A stretch of 64,000 nt of DNA from Bacteroidales bacterium (GCA_017466405.1 JAFTUF010000063.1:1-64000), one strand, 5' to 3'. Shown: positions 8,133-17,210, counted from the first letter of the stretch. Notes: a model not told the origin generated them from the sequence alone. Translations and numbers: made by a program.

Positions 8133-9455
8133 ATGAGTAATTTTAGCATAATATTAAAAAGAGAATATCTGACAAGAGTCAAAAAACGTAGTTTCCTTAT
8201 CATAACTTTTTTGGGACCGCTATTGTTTGCAGCATTGATGATAACCCCTTCCCTGCTCATGCTGAATTCCGACAAGATGGAAAGCAAGAAGTCTATCGCA
8301 GTGCTTGACGAGACCAATTGGTTTGATGGAGCGATTGAAAACACCGATGCCAACACCTTTATATATCAGGACATGAACGAGAACGTCGATAGTCTGAAGA
8401 AACTCGTCTTTGAAGGAATATACGACGCCGTGCTCTACATACCAGCAACTACTCTCAATGTTCCTGTCAATGCTAAGTTATACAGCAACAAGCAGATTCC
8501 TATGACTTTAAGCAGCCATATCGAGAGAGAGGTGAAGCAAGTTGTTGAACATAAGAAGCTACTCGCTTCTGGCATCGACCCTGCCGTGGTGAAGGCAACG
8601 AAGGCTAACATCAATATCGCGACTATACGCATGGATGAGGAAAGCGGAGAGAAAACAAGTTATGCCGAGATAGAATATATCATCGGATTCGTATTGGCAT
8701 TCGTGATTTATTTCGCTGTGTTCTTGTTCAGCAGTCAGGTTATGCGCGGCGTCATCGAAGAGAAGACCAACAGAATCATAGAAGTCATCATCAGTTCGGT
8801 GAAGCCTTTCGAGTTGATGATGGGAAAAATCGTCGGCATTGCCTTAGTAGGTCTCACTCAGATAGTATTATGGATAGTGCTGACAGTAGCCATCTACTTC
8901 GTTGCGAGCGGCGTCATCTTAGGACCAGAAATCATGTCGCCATCAGGTACCGTCATGACCGAACAAATTGAACAGATAACAGAGATGAGCAAAGGACAAG
9001 ATGTCATGCTCGAGGCTGTCAACATGGTTCAGTCAATCAACTTCAGTGCGATATTATGGAGTTTCTTGTTATATTTCGTTTTCGGCTATCTACTCTACGC
9101 AGCCTTATTCGCAGCCATCGGCGGCATGGTTGATAACGAGACCGACAGCAACCAGTTCAGCACAATAGTGTCGATACCTCTGATAATAGCCATCGTCTGC
9201 GCCCCGACAATGGTCAACAACCCTGACACAAGTTTGGGAATTTGGCTCTCCATGATACCATTCACCTCACCAGTCTCCATGATGTTGAGAGTCCCATTCG
9301 GAGTACCATATTGGCAGGTTGCAGTATCGCTCGTATTATTGATATTGACATTCATCTTGATAACATGGTTAGCTGGCAAGATATACAGGACAGGAATCTT
9401 GATGTACGGCAAGAAACCAAGTTTCAAGGAAATATGGAAATGGCTCAAGTATTAG
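8133..9455 (+). CDS. ABC-2 type permease (NatB-like)
   Basis: A 440-aa inner-membrane exporter subunit, partner of the ATPase at 7065-8000. One N-terminal membrane segment (SFLIITFLGPLLFAALMI), a ~150-residue extracytoplasmic domain, then five more hydrophobic segments (IIGFVLAFVIYFAVFLF onward). The family motif GVIEEKTNRIIEVIISSVKPFELMMGK-type is clear at about 205-230. An upstream in-frame ATG at 8097 exists but lies in repeat DNA; ATG 8133 gives the usual MSNFSIILKREYL N-terminus. A possible role is export of a small molecule or sodium; the substrate cannot be read from sequence. Confidence 0.9.
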   Translation: MSNFSIILKREYLTRVKKRSFLIITFLGPLLFAALMITPSLLMLNSDKMESKKSIAVLDETNWFDGAIENTDANTFIYQDMNENVDSLKKLVFEGIYDAVLYIPATTLNVPVNAKLYSNKQIPMTLSSHIEREVKQVVEHKKLLASGIDPAVVKATKANINIATIRMDEESGEKTSYAEIEYIIGFVLAFVIYFAVFLFSSQVMRGVIEEKTNRIIEVIISSVKPFELMMGKIVGIALVGLTQIVLWIVLTVAIYFVASGVILGPEIMSPSGTVMTEQIEQITEMSKGQDVMLEAVNMVQSINFSAILWSFLLYFVFGYLLYAALFAAIGGMVDNETDSNQFSTIVSIPLIIAIVCAPTMVNNPDTSLGIWLSMIPFTSPVSMMLRVPFGVPYWQVAVSLVLLILTFILITWLAGKIYRTGILMYGKKPSFKEIWKWLKY

Positions 9456-9572
9456 AACCTGAGAACTTCAGAATCTGAAAATCTGAGAAATTGTAGGGAC
9501 ACATTGAATGTGTCCGGTAGAGACGTATCAATTACACCATTGAAAATAAATAATTTGTAATTGCTGCGTCTC
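9456..9572. repeat. Repeat module: stutter words plus two hairpins
   Basis: Directly after the permease stop come ACCTGAGAACTTCAGAATC words, then a short perfect hairpin (GGACACATT/AATGTGTCC, 9497-9515), then the larger GTAGAGACG hairpin (9517-9572) with inner arms CAATTACA and TGTAATTG and outer arms GAGACG/CGTCTC. Confidence 0.8.
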
Positions 9573-9591
9573 ATAATATAATAATTAAAAA

Positions 9592-11283
9592 TTGAAAAAC
9601 CTTATAAAGATATTACCAATATTATTTTTGCTGACGGTTTCGTGTGCTCGTCGCGATGAGGCATTACGTCTGTTGGAGAAGGCACAGAGTCACATCGAAT
9701 CTGCTCCCGACAGCGCATTGCTGTATTTAGACTCTATCTTCCTGCCGGAGAAATTCCTCAGCAAAGAAAACTATATGGAATATCTCGTAACGAACGTACA
9801 AGTCAAACATAAAAACTTCAAAGATATCAAAGACGACACACTAATCTTTGAAGCAAAACGCTATTTTACCCAAAAAGCTCAAGACTCAAAACTCATTGTT
9901 CAGAGCTATATCTACAGCGGTTGCGTGCATGATGAAAGACAAGACTATGGCAAGGCATTAAACGACTACAATTTAGCGTTTTCAGCAGCAGAACTACAGC
10001 ATGATTCTCTCATGATGTATCTAAGCACTTCATATATTGCCAACATCTATAACGAACAAAATTATTTCGACAAGGCATTGGAAAAACATCTGCAAGCTAT
10101 CAATTATATCAAAAAGGAAGATAAGGAAAAGTTGGCAACATCTTACGCCAATATCGCAAAAGGGTATTTGATTTCTCTCAACAACGACAGCGCAATCTAT
10201 TATATAAACAAGGCATTAGACATTGTTGCTGATAGCGACAATAAAAAATTATTATCATCCGTATATCAATTCGCACACGTGATTTATAGAGAATGTAATA
10301 GAATTGAAGAAGCAAAAGATTTTCTAAGACTGTCGATTGAAGCGAACGGAGATTCTTTGGCAACACCTCTGTATAATCTAAATTTGGCTGAATTATATCT
10401 TGAAACAGAAGAACAAGATTCCACAAAAAAATATACTCACAAACTCATAAACGAAATAGACAATATAAACGATATGGTTTTCTTGGCAAGTTCGTATGGT
10501 TTTCTTTCAGATTATTATTCCTCGCTCAACATGAACGACAGTGCTTTATATTATCAAGACAGGCTCACGAGAACCATCGACAAGATTAGAGAAGACAACA
10601 TGCAGCAGAACATATATGAGGTTGAGAAAAAATACAACTACGAACATCTCAGCAACAACTATCACAAGAAGCTGAACAGACAGTTCAAGATGATAATAGT
10701 GATGTTGCTAATTCTTATAATTCTTGTAACGATTATTTCCATGCTTATCGTCAGGAAGAAGAAAGGCGAGATTGCCTTGATGAAAAAGAACGAGCAGCTT
10801 GTTATTGAGATGAATAGTCTAAAGAGCGAATACAATATTCTCGAGGAGTTGAACAATGACATCAAATCGTCTGTTGGCAATATTCTAAAACAAAGGTCCA
10901 AGCTTATTGTCAAGGTCAACAATATTGAGAAGAAACATAATGATACCGACAAGGATATTGTCAACGAGTTAAAGAGTCTTGTTTATGGTTCGAGGAATAA
11001 GAGCGGTTTGATAGCTGCCATCGATTTATTAGAAAACACCTACGAGAAGCTGCCCACTTTCGTTAAGGAAAGATACAGCAATCTAAACGAGACCGAATAC
11101 AATGTATGCATTTTGTCGATGCTACCATTAAGCAGCAGAGAGATTGCCGGCATAATAAACCTTGGAGAAAGCTCCGTTGCCAAAGCACGCACCAACATCA
11201 GAAAGAAAATAGGAGCCGAAGGCTATGGAAGCGACATCTCCGATTTCATTTTTGAAGAATTTTATAAAAATCTGAAAAATTGA
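9592..11283 (+). CDS. TPR lipoprotein regulator with TM segment and C-terminal HTH
   Basis: A 563-aa protein. A lipoprotein-type signal (LPILFLLTVSC, Cys18) leads into tetratricopeptide helices (about 80-340), one membrane segment (MIIVMLLILIILVTIISML, about 366-385), a coiled coil and a LuxR-like helix-turn-helix (LNETEYNVCILSMLPLSSRE, IAGIINLGESSVAKARTNI; about 498-545). This matches a Bacteroidetes family in which a periplasmic sensor is joined through the membrane to a cytoplasmic DNA-binding domain. Role inferred: regulator of the operon that follows. The start is TTG; it is chosen because the signal peptide begins there. The last codons and TGA stop are made of CTGAAAAATTGA repeat DNA. 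Confidence 0.8.
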   Translation: MKNLIKILPILFLLTVSCARRDEALRLLEKAQSHIESAPDSALLYLDSIFLPEKFLSKENYMEYLVTNVQVKHKNFKDIKDDTLIFEAKRYFTQKAQDSKLIVQSYIYSGCVHDERQDYGKALNDYNLAFSAAELQHDSLMMYLSTSYIANIYNEQNYFDKALEKHLQAINYIKKEDKEKLATSYANIAKGYLISLNNDSAIYYINKALDIVADSDNKKLLSSVYQFAHVIYRECNRIEEAKDFLRLSIEANGDSLATPLYNLNLAELYLETEEQDSTKKYTHKLINEIDNINDMVFLASSYGFLSDYYSSLNMNDSALYYQDRLTRTIDKIREDNMQQNIYEVEKKYNYEHLSNNYHKKLNRQFKMIIVMLLILIILVTIISMLIVRKKKGEIALMKKNEQLVIEMNSLKSEYNILEELNNDIKSSVGNILKQRSKLIVKVNNIEKKHNDTDKDIVNELKSLVYGSRNKSGLIAAIDLLENTYEKLPTFVKERYSNLNETEYNVCILSMLPLSSREIAGIINLGESSVAKARTNIRKKIGAEGYGSDISDFIFEEFYKNLKN

Positions 11284-11402
11284 AAAACTGAAAATCTGAG
11301 AACTTATAGACTCGGAGACGCTTCAATTACATATTGTTTATTTTCAAGTGAATTGTTTTATATCGAATTCATGTTATTTAGATGTAATTGATACATCTCT
11401 AC
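11284..11402. repeat. Stutter repeat and long hairpin; left copy of a 37-bp direct repeat
   Basis: ACTGAAAATCTGAGAAC words are followed by a hairpin with CAATTACAT (11323-11331) and ATGTAATTG arms and an outer CATCTCTAC. Positions 11310-11346 are repeated exactly at 13615-13651, beyond the peptide operon. The remainder of this 336-bp gap holds further CAGTTTTTCAATTTC words and the promoter at 11597. Confidence 0.8.
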
Positions 11403-11596
11403 CCTTGGAGACTTAATTTTTTCAGTTTTTCAATTTCTTAGTTTCTCAGATTTTAAAAATAAACTTGTAAACCACCTCTTTCCCATTCTCTCATAAATCA
11501 TTGAGCAACAATATTTTTCTCAAAACAAATTTCCTTCATCTTAAAATAAACTTGGAAAGCGCTTGTGATGACTTCCAAAGTTAGATTGCAATGTCA

Positions 11597-11604
11597 TAAT
11601 TTTG
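11597..11604 (+). promoter_or_regulatory. Promoter -7 element of the peptide operon
   Basis: TAATTTTG matches TAnnTTTG and is followed by ATG starts at 11620 and 11632. No good TTG lies at the proper distance upstream, which would fit a promoter that needs an activator such as the HTH protein just upstream (inference). Confidence 0.5.
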
Positions 11605-11619
11605 TTGCGAAAATTTTAA

Positions 11620-11877
11620 ATGAAAATTGATATGAGAAAAGTAGCACTTATGATTATGCTGTTCGCATTCGGGATGAGCGCGAACGCATCCGATTTATCG
11701 GTCAGAAAAAATTACGGCGACAAATTGCCTATTGCACTAAAAGGTAGCTTTTTTAATGCTGATTGTGGTACTTGCACACCTCAGAATAGCACTTGTACTC
11801 GACAACCAGGTTCTTGGATTGAGCCTACAATTACAGGTGTTTTTAGCGTACTTGTTGTTGTCATAACCTTATTGTAA
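11620..11877 (+). CDS. Small secreted cysteine-containing peptide
   Basis: An 85-aa precursor (81 aa if ATG 11632 is used). A signal peptide (VALMIMLFAFGMSANA) precedes a short mature region with three cysteines in CGTCTPQNSTC, and the chain ends in a hydrophobic segment (TITGVFSVLVVVITLL) directly before the stop. No family is recognised. In arrangement it recalls the small secreted peptides found in Bacteroidetes next to TlpA-like and DUF1573 proteins. It has its own promoter and is first in an operon with the thioredoxin-like gene (20 bp gap). The CxxC suggests that it is oxidised or reduced by that partner (inference). Confidence 0.7.
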   Translation: MKIDMRKVALMIMLFAFGMSANASDLSVRKNYGDKLPIALKGSFFNADCGTCTPQNSTCTRQPGSWIEPTITGVFSVLVVVITLL

Positions 11878-11897
11878 AAAACCTTAATTTTTTTATT

Positions 11898-13181
11898 ATG
11901 AAAAGGGTAATATTATCATTCTATATACTTGTCCTATCATTCACGTTCTGCACTGCACAAGAAATAGACAAAGATGTCAAATCAATAAGCACAATAAAAT
12001 TTTTAAAAAACTCCCTAAAATTGACAAATCATGAATGGTTAAGCTTTAATGTCAATATGATTGCACTAAAGGATGGTAAATCTTGGTACAATCGGGAATA
12101 TGAAGTCATTCTACATTATGACAAAAAGAATCCACTTGTTTTTGTATGCCACAAAGATAAATTCACCGACAATATTTTTCTTATGGATAAAAATAAAGTT
12201 ACAATTATTGACAAATTTACCAATGAGTTTACAATATACGATGACGGGAAGAAGAAATACGGAATGTATTCTTTTTACGGAACATTAGATTATCTAAAAA
12301 AATATTTTGCAGGTCTAGGATATTATATTGTCCCTATGTCCTCAAAAATTAATGGTTACCAATATACCACACCTCCTATAAAATATTACAAAGACACCGT
12401 ATTAGACAATATTCCATATAAGAAATATACAGGATTCACTCCAGAAGTATATACAAAAGCTGTTTCTGAAACTGGTGAAAAATACGAATACGAATCATAC
12501 GACAGAATTGACAATTACATTAACGATGAGAATTTTCTATTAGATAGTGTATATTGGATCACATATTATACAAACTCCTACGACAACTCAAAGGATGAAA
12601 AAAAAATCAAAATCGGCAATTACAATTTTGACAACAGACAAAATTACATAGATTCTATTTTCAACATCAATAATCCTGAATACGCAAAATTCAGCAGACA
12701 TAATCAAGATAACATACCTATGAGCAGACGTCTCTCAAAGAACGAAATCATCAATGATTCAATATTGAACTTTCCTTTAGTGTCGTTAGACTACGATACA
12801 ACTTATCTTAATGAAAAAAGTTCCTGGACGCTGCTGAACCTTTGGGTTCACAACTGTGCCCCGTGTATTGAAAACCTTCAAAAATACAAACGCGAAATAG
12901 ATTCCTTAGGTTACAGAATACTTGAAAACAACGGAATTGAAATTCTGGCGATAAATTATCAAACAGACAATATGAAATTGATCAACAATATGGCAGATAA
13001 AACAAACTCCACTGACATCATGTATTCTGCCAAAGGATTAGGGAATTCAATACGTATTCCATCTCTCGGCTATTATTATCTCATATCTCCAGACAAGAAA
13101 GTCGTTTTTAAAGATTATAAGTTAGGAGATTATTCAGAATTATTAAAGGCGAAAGAAGAATATGAAAAGAAAAACAAATAA
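11898..13181 (+). CDS. Secreted thioredoxin-like (TlpA-type) protein with large N-terminal domain
   Basis: A 427-aa protein with a signal peptide (MKRVILSFYILVLSFTFCTA). About 290 residues of unrecognised, tyrosine- and lysine-rich domain come first, then a thioredoxin fold: SSWTLLNLWVHNCAPC with the redox cysteines at 320 and 323, and a cis-Pro-like IRIPSLGYYYLISPD. It would act in the periplasm or at the cell surface on disulphides. The N-terminal region may bind the substrate; the neighbouring cysteine peptide is a candidate. The gene overlaps the next ATG by 20 bp, so translation is coupled. Confidence 0.75.
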   Translation: MKRVILSFYILVLSFTFCTAQEIDKDVKSISTIKFLKNSLKLTNHEWLSFNVNMIALKDGKSWYNREYEVILHYDKKNPLVFVCHKDKFTDNIFLMDKNKVTIIDKFTNEFTIYDDGKKKYGMYSFYGTLDYLKKYFAGLGYYIVPMSSKINGYQYTTPPIKYYKDTVLDNIPYKKYTGFTPEVYTKAVSETGEKYEYESYDRIDNYINDENFLLDSVYWITYYTNSYDNSKDEKKIKIGNYNFDNRQNYIDSIFNINNPEYAKFSRHNQDNIPMSRRLSKNEIINDSILNFPLVSLDYDTTYLNEKSSWTLLNLWVHNCAPCIENLQKYKREIDSLGYRILENNGIEILAINYQTDNMKLINNMADKTNSTDIMYSAKGLGNSIRIPSLGYYYLISPDKKVVFKDYKLGDYSELLKAKEEYEKKNK

Positions 13182-13557
13182 AATATTGTTATTGTTAACG
13201 ATAATGGTTTCAACCGCTGTATCGGTTTACTCTCAAGAAGATAATGGTCCCATAATTTCTTTTGAAGAGAACAGATTCAGTTTCGATACTATAGCAAGAA
13301 ATTCAAATGGCGAACATAACTTCTTCTTTGTAAATGCAGGTTCAGAACCATTGTTAATAACATCTGCCTTTTCTTCATGCGGTTGTGTTGTTCCTGAATT
13401 TCCGAAACAGCCAATACTTCCTGGTGAAAAGTCAAGCATCAAGGTAAAATACAACACCAACATTGTCGGAGATTTCACAAAAGTAATCGTTGTTAAATCC
13501 AATGCCAAGAATAATTCCAAGTCAATTTTAAGAATCAGCGGAGTTGTTATTGAATAG
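13162..13557 (+). CDS. DUF1573 secreted protein
   Basis: A 131-aa protein with a signal peptide (ILLLLTIMVSTAVSVYS) and one DUF1573 domain, an Ig-like/ASH-type beta sandwich: ISFEENRFSFDTIARNSNGE, then the family hallmark SSCGCVVPEFP and PGEKSSIKVKYNT. Such proteins are common in Bacteroidetes envelopes, and the function is unknown. The start overlaps the thioredoxin-like gene, making it the third gene of the peptide operon. The CGC motif is another candidate thiol site. Confidence 0.85.
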   Translation: MKRKTNKILLLLTIMVSTAVSVYSQEDNGPIISFEENRFSFDTIARNSNGEHNFFFVNAGSEPLLITSAFSSCGCVVPEFPKQPILPGEKSSIKVKYNTNIVGDFTKVIVVKSNAKNNSKSILRISGVVIE

Positions 13558-13790
13558 AAACTGAAAAATTGAAAACCTGAAAAGCTCAAAACTTATAGAC
13601 TCGGAGACTTGGTAACTCGGAGACGCTTCAATTACATATTGTTTATTTTCATAGGTGTAATTGGAACGTCTCTACCAAACTCATAGACTTATTGTCTCGG
13701 CGTCTCGGCGACTCGGTGACTTAGTGACTCGGAGACTCAGCAACTCAGTCACTCAGTCACTCAGTAACTCATTATTTTCCGTTTCTCAGT
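13558..13790. repeat. Dense stutter repeats and hairpin; right copy of the 37-bp repeat
   Basis: The 345-bp gap before secDF holds CTGAAAAATTGAAAACC words, the 37-bp repeat shared with 11310-11346 (13615-13651), a hairpin with GTAATTGGAACGTCTCTAC as one arm, and at 13693-13770 a run of GGCGACTCGGTGACTTAGTG-like units ending in repeated AGTCACTC. Confidence 0.85.
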
Positions 13791-13805
13791 TTTTATAAAA
13801 ATTAC

Positions 13806-13836
13806 TTGTATCTGAAATAAAAAAATCGTATTTTTG
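13806..13836 (+). promoter_or_regulatory. secDF promoter
   Basis: TTG (13806-13808), 20 bp, TATTTTTG (13829-13836): a full match to the Bacteroidetes consensus, about 65 bp before the ATG. Confidence 0.8.
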
Positions 13837-13902
13837 CACCCCAAAAAATTATATTCTGTCAGAAAAGAAATAAAATAATTAATTATAAAAAATAGATTTA
13901 CA

Positions 13903-15078
13903 ATGCAAAACAAAGGAGTTATCAAGCTTTTAGCAGTTATCTTGGCTGTGTTCTCTTTGTATCAATTGTCATTCTCAGTTGTTACAAGAAACGTCGAGAA
14001 GAAAGCAGCAGAATATGCTACTAGCGCAGAGTCAGTGAAAATGGCAGAAAGCCTTGCCCAAGGCAGCCAAAATGCTTACGATTACTTATTAGATTCAATT
14101 CAAGGTGCTAGAGAAACCTACTACTTAGACTCAATGAGCACCGTGAAAGTTTATCCAATCTTCGGACAAACTTATCGTCAAGCAAAAGAAATGGAAATCA
14201 ATTTAGGTCTCGACCTTAAAGGCGGTATGAACGTCATGATGGAAGTCTCAGTTCCAGACATCATCAACGTCCTCTCAGGTCACAGCACAGACCCAACATT
14301 CGTCGAAGCTTTGAGAATAGCTAACGAACAACATCTCAATTCACAAAGAGATTTCGTTGACTTGTTCGGCGACGCTTTCCAACAATTAGATCCTAACGCT
14401 AAATTAGCTCCTATCTTCTTGTTCGAATTCAAAGACAAAGGCATCACAGTAAACTCAACAAATGCTGAAGTCTTAGACGTTATCAAAGATGAAACAAACA
14501 GCGCTATCGACCGTTCTTACCAAATCTTAAGAACTCGTATCGACCGCTTCGGTGTAGCTCAACCAAATATCCAAAAATTAGAAAACTCAGGACGTATCCT
14601 CGTCGAACTCCCTGGTATCAAAGATCCTAAACGTGTTCGTAAACTTTTACAAGGTACAGCACAACTCGAATTCTGGGAGACATACAACTTCACAGAACTT
14701 TACAACTTCTTCGACGAAGCTAACAAACGTCTTGCTGAGATAAACAAAGCTAACGAAGGCTTAGAAGAAAAAGTAGAAGAAACAAAGAGTGAAGACGAAC
14801 CAGCTCTCTTGGCTAACGACTCATTGAAAGCTCAAGAAGAAGCTATGGAAGAAATGAGAGCCAACTTCCCAATCTACAACTACTTAACACCTTCTTACTA
14901 TCAAAACGAAATGGGTCAGACTTATCCTGCACAAACAGCACGCGTTGGTATGGCTTTAGTAAAAGATACAGCTAACATCAACAGAATGCTCAAGCAAGTC
15001 AAGAACATCTTCCCACGTGACGTAAGATTCGCATGGTGCGTAAAACCAAACGTCAGCGCTGACGGAAGCCAAGAATAG
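13903..15078 (+). CDS. secD: SecDF, N-terminal part, ended by an in-frame TAG
   Basis: The first 391 codons of a SecD-SecF fusion. SecDF sits in the inner membrane and uses the proton gradient to help SecYEG export proteins. This part holds the first membrane segment (VIKLLAVILAVFSLYQLSF), the DLKGGMNVMMEV motif and roughly half of the periplasmic P1 domain. It ends at TAG (15076-15078), but the same frame continues immediately with IDLVALKTSRDNKAALGGEV, which is P1 sequence. The intact product would be about 1025 aa, the normal size of fused SecDF. The TAG therefore interrupts a gene expected to be important: a point mutation, a sequence error, or readthrough. Confidence 0.85.
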   Translation: MQNKGVIKLLAVILAVFSLYQLSFSVVTRNVEKKAAEYATSAESVKMAESLAQGSQNAYDYLLDSIQGARETYYLDSMSTVKVYPIFGQTYRQAKEMEINLGLDLKGGMNVMMEVSVPDIINVLSGHSTDPTFVEALRIANEQHLNSQRDFVDLFGDAFQQLDPNAKLAPIFLFEFKDKGITVNSTNAEVLDVIKDETNSAIDRSYQILRTRIDRFGVAQPNIQKLENSGRILVELPGIKDPKRVRKLLQGTAQLEFWETYNFTELYNFFDEANKRLAEINKANEGLEEKVEETKSEDEPALLANDSLKAQEEAMEEMRANFPIYNYLTPSYYQNEMGQTYPAQTARVGMALVKDTANINRMLKQVKNIFPRDVRFAWCVKPNVSADGSQE

Positions 15079-15093
15079 ATCGACCTCGTCGCA

Positions 15094-16980
15094 TTGAAAA
15101 CATCACGCGACAACAAAGCTGCTCTCGGCGGTGAAGTAATCGTTGACGCTCGTCAAGACTACGACCAAAACGGCCGCGTTGAAGTAACAATCCAAATGAA
15201 CAGCGAAGGCGCTAAAGCATGGAAACGCCTCACAGGTGAAAACATCGGCAGACAAGTAGCTATCGTTCTCGACAACTACGTATATTCATATCCAGTCGTT
15301 AACGACGAAATCCCAAGCGGTCGTTCATCAATCTCTGGCGGCGACATGACAGTTGAAGAAGCTCAAGACTTGGCTAACATCTTGAAAGCTGGTAAATTAC
15401 CTGCTCCAGCAAGAATCCTCGAAGAAAACGTCGTAGGTCCTTCATTAGGTCAAGAAGCTATCAACTCAGGACTCTGGTCATTCATCATCGCTTTCGTCCT
15501 CGTGCTTATCTATATGTTATTCTTCTACAACAAAGCAGGTATCGCAGCAGACACAGCATTGTTAGTTAACATATTCTTCATGTTCGGCGTGTTGGCATCA
15601 TTCGGCACAGTATTGACATTGCCTGGTATCGCCGGTATCGTATTGACACTCGGTATGGCTGTTGACTCCAACGTCATCATCTTCGAACGTATCAAAGAAG
15701 AATTACGCGCAGGTAAAGGCTTAAGAACAGCTATCGCCGACGGTTATAAAGCTGCTTACTCAGCTATCCTCGACGGTAACATCACAACATTCTTGACAGC
15801 TTTCGTATTGTTCGAATTCGGTACAGGTCCTGTTCAAGGCTTCGCAACAACATTGATGATCGGTATCGCTACATCATTGTTCACATCAATCTTCATCTCT
15901 CGTTTGATATTCGAAGGCTGGTTGAAGAAAGACAAGAACATCAACTTCTCAAACAACGCTACACGCAACTTCTTGAAGAACACTACATTCGACTTCATCA
16001 AGTTCGGTAAGACAGCAGCTATCATCGCTGGCGTATTCATCGTAATCAGCGTAGGTTCTTTGGCAGTTCGCGGTTTGAACTTAGGTATCGACTTCAAAGG
16101 TGGACGTAACTATGTAGTTCGTTTCGACAATGACGTAACAGTTAACGAAGTACGTAACGCTTTAGCTAACGTTGAAGAATTTGAAAACGTTCCTGAAGTT
16201 AAGACATACGGTCCTAGCCGTCAAGTTAAGATAACAACAGACTATAAGATTAACGACAACACACCAGACGTTGACCAAGAAATCCAAGGTCTTATCTACA
16301 ACGCTCTTAAAGGTCTCTATGACACAGATATGACATACGAACAATTCACAACAGATTCAGACAAGAGCAACGTATTACTCGGTATCTTGAGCTCACAAAA
16401 AGTTGGTGCTACAGTAGCTGACGACGTTACACGTAAAGCTTTCATCGCTGTTATCGTATCACTCGTTGTTATGTTCGTTTACATCGCTATCCGCTTCAGA
16501 AGATGGCAATATGGTTTGTCAAGTATCATCTGTTTGACACACGACACATTGTTAGTTATCGGTATGTATTCGTTGTTCAACAATATCTTACCATTCACAA
16601 TGGAAGTTAACCAATCATTCATCGCTGCTGTTTTGACCATCATCGGTTATTCTATCAACAACACAGTGGTTATCTTCGACCGTGTACGTGAAAACGTTAC
16701 ATTGTTCCCTAAGAAAGGTTGGAAAGAACGTTTCAACAGCGCAAACAACAGCACATTGTTACGTACAATCAACACATCAGGTACAACAATCGTTGTATTG
16801 TTAGCAATCTTCATCTTCGGTGGTGAGACAATCCGCGGCTTCGTATTCGCATTGTTAGTCGGTATGATCGCTGGTACATTCTCATCATTATTCATCGCTT
16901 CACCTTTGGCATACGCTTTATTCAAAGGTAAGAAATACGATGAAGAATTAGAACAAGTAGCTGATAAGAAAAGAAAATAA
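15094..16980 (+). CDS. secDF: SecDF, remaining SecD and all of SecF, same frame
   Basis: Continuation of the fused protein in the same frame as 13903-15078 (coding sequence resumes at 15079; 15094 is only the first possible TTG start). It holds the end of P1, SecD membrane segments 2-6 (SGLWSFIIAFVLVLIYMLFF onward, AVDSNVIIFERIKEEL), then SecF with NLGIDFKGGRNYVVRF and its membrane segments (NTVVIFDRVREN). It has no signal peptide or own promoter, so alone it would not make a working SecD. Codon use is strongly biased throughout, as expected for a highly expressed gene. Confidence 0.85.
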   Translation: MKTSRDNKAALGGEVIVDARQDYDQNGRVEVTIQMNSEGAKAWKRLTGENIGRQVAIVLDNYVYSYPVVNDEIPSGRSSISGGDMTVEEAQDLANILKAGKLPAPARILEENVVGPSLGQEAINSGLWSFIIAFVLVLIYMLFFYNKAGIAADTALLVNIFFMFGVLASFGTVLTLPGIAGIVLTLGMAVDSNVIIFERIKEELRAGKGLRTAIADGYKAAYSAILDGNITTFLTAFVLFEFGTGPVQGFATTLMIGIATSLFTSIFISRLIFEGWLKKDKNINFSNNATRNFLKNTTFDFIKFGKTAAIIAGVFIVISVGSLAVRGLNLGIDFKGGRNYVVRFDNDVTVNEVRNALANVEEFENVPEVKTYGPSRQVKITTDYKINDNTPDVDQEIQGLIYNALKGLYDTDMTYEQFTTDSDKSNVLLGILSSQKVGATVADDVTRKAFIAVIVSLVVMFVYIAIRFRRWQYGLSSIICLTHDTLLVIGMYSLFNNILPFTMEVNQSFIAAVLTIIGYSINNTVVIFDRVRENVTLFPKKGWKERFNSANNSTLLRTINTSGTTIVVLLAIFIFGGETIRGFVFALLVGMIAGTFSSLFIASPLAYALFKGKKYDEELEQVADKKRK

Positions 16981-17020
16981 TAAAAGGCTAAAGTCGAAAG
17001 ACTAAAGTCAAAAGGATAGA

Positions 17021-17052
17021 AGAGCTCTTAGAAATAGGAGCTCTTTTTTTTG
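17021..17052 (+). terminator. Rho-independent terminator after secDF
   Basis: Stem AGAGCTC (17021-17027) and GAGCTCT (17038-17044) is followed by a run of T. It lies 40 bp after the secDF stop. Confidence 0.85.
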
Positions 17053-17093
17053 TTGAATCTGAGAAATTGAGAATCAGAAAACCTGAGAAGTCA

Positions 17094-17148
17094 TGACTTG
17101 TCCAGAAATAAGTTTACGTAAGAAGTAAAGTTATGTCAGGACAAGTCA
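17094..17148. repeat. Inverted repeat with TGACTTGTCC arms
   Basis: Perfect 10-bp arms (TGACTTGTCC 17094-17103, GGACAAGTCA 17139-17148) enclose 35 bp. GAATCTGAGAAATTGAGAATC words lie on the left and CAGATTTTCAATTTTTCAG words on the right. It has the same layout as the GTAGAGACG hairpins but different arms. Confidence 0.75.
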
Positions 17149-17210
17149 ATTTCTTTCAGATTTTCAATTTTTCAGTTTTTCAGTTTCAAAAAAATCTTTC
17201 GTCATTAGTC

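Noticed and set aside
13903..16980. UAG reassigned to an amino acid
   Set aside because: TAG ends several other genes properly here, and RF1 (with PKT and GGQ) is intact, so a changed genetic code is not supported.
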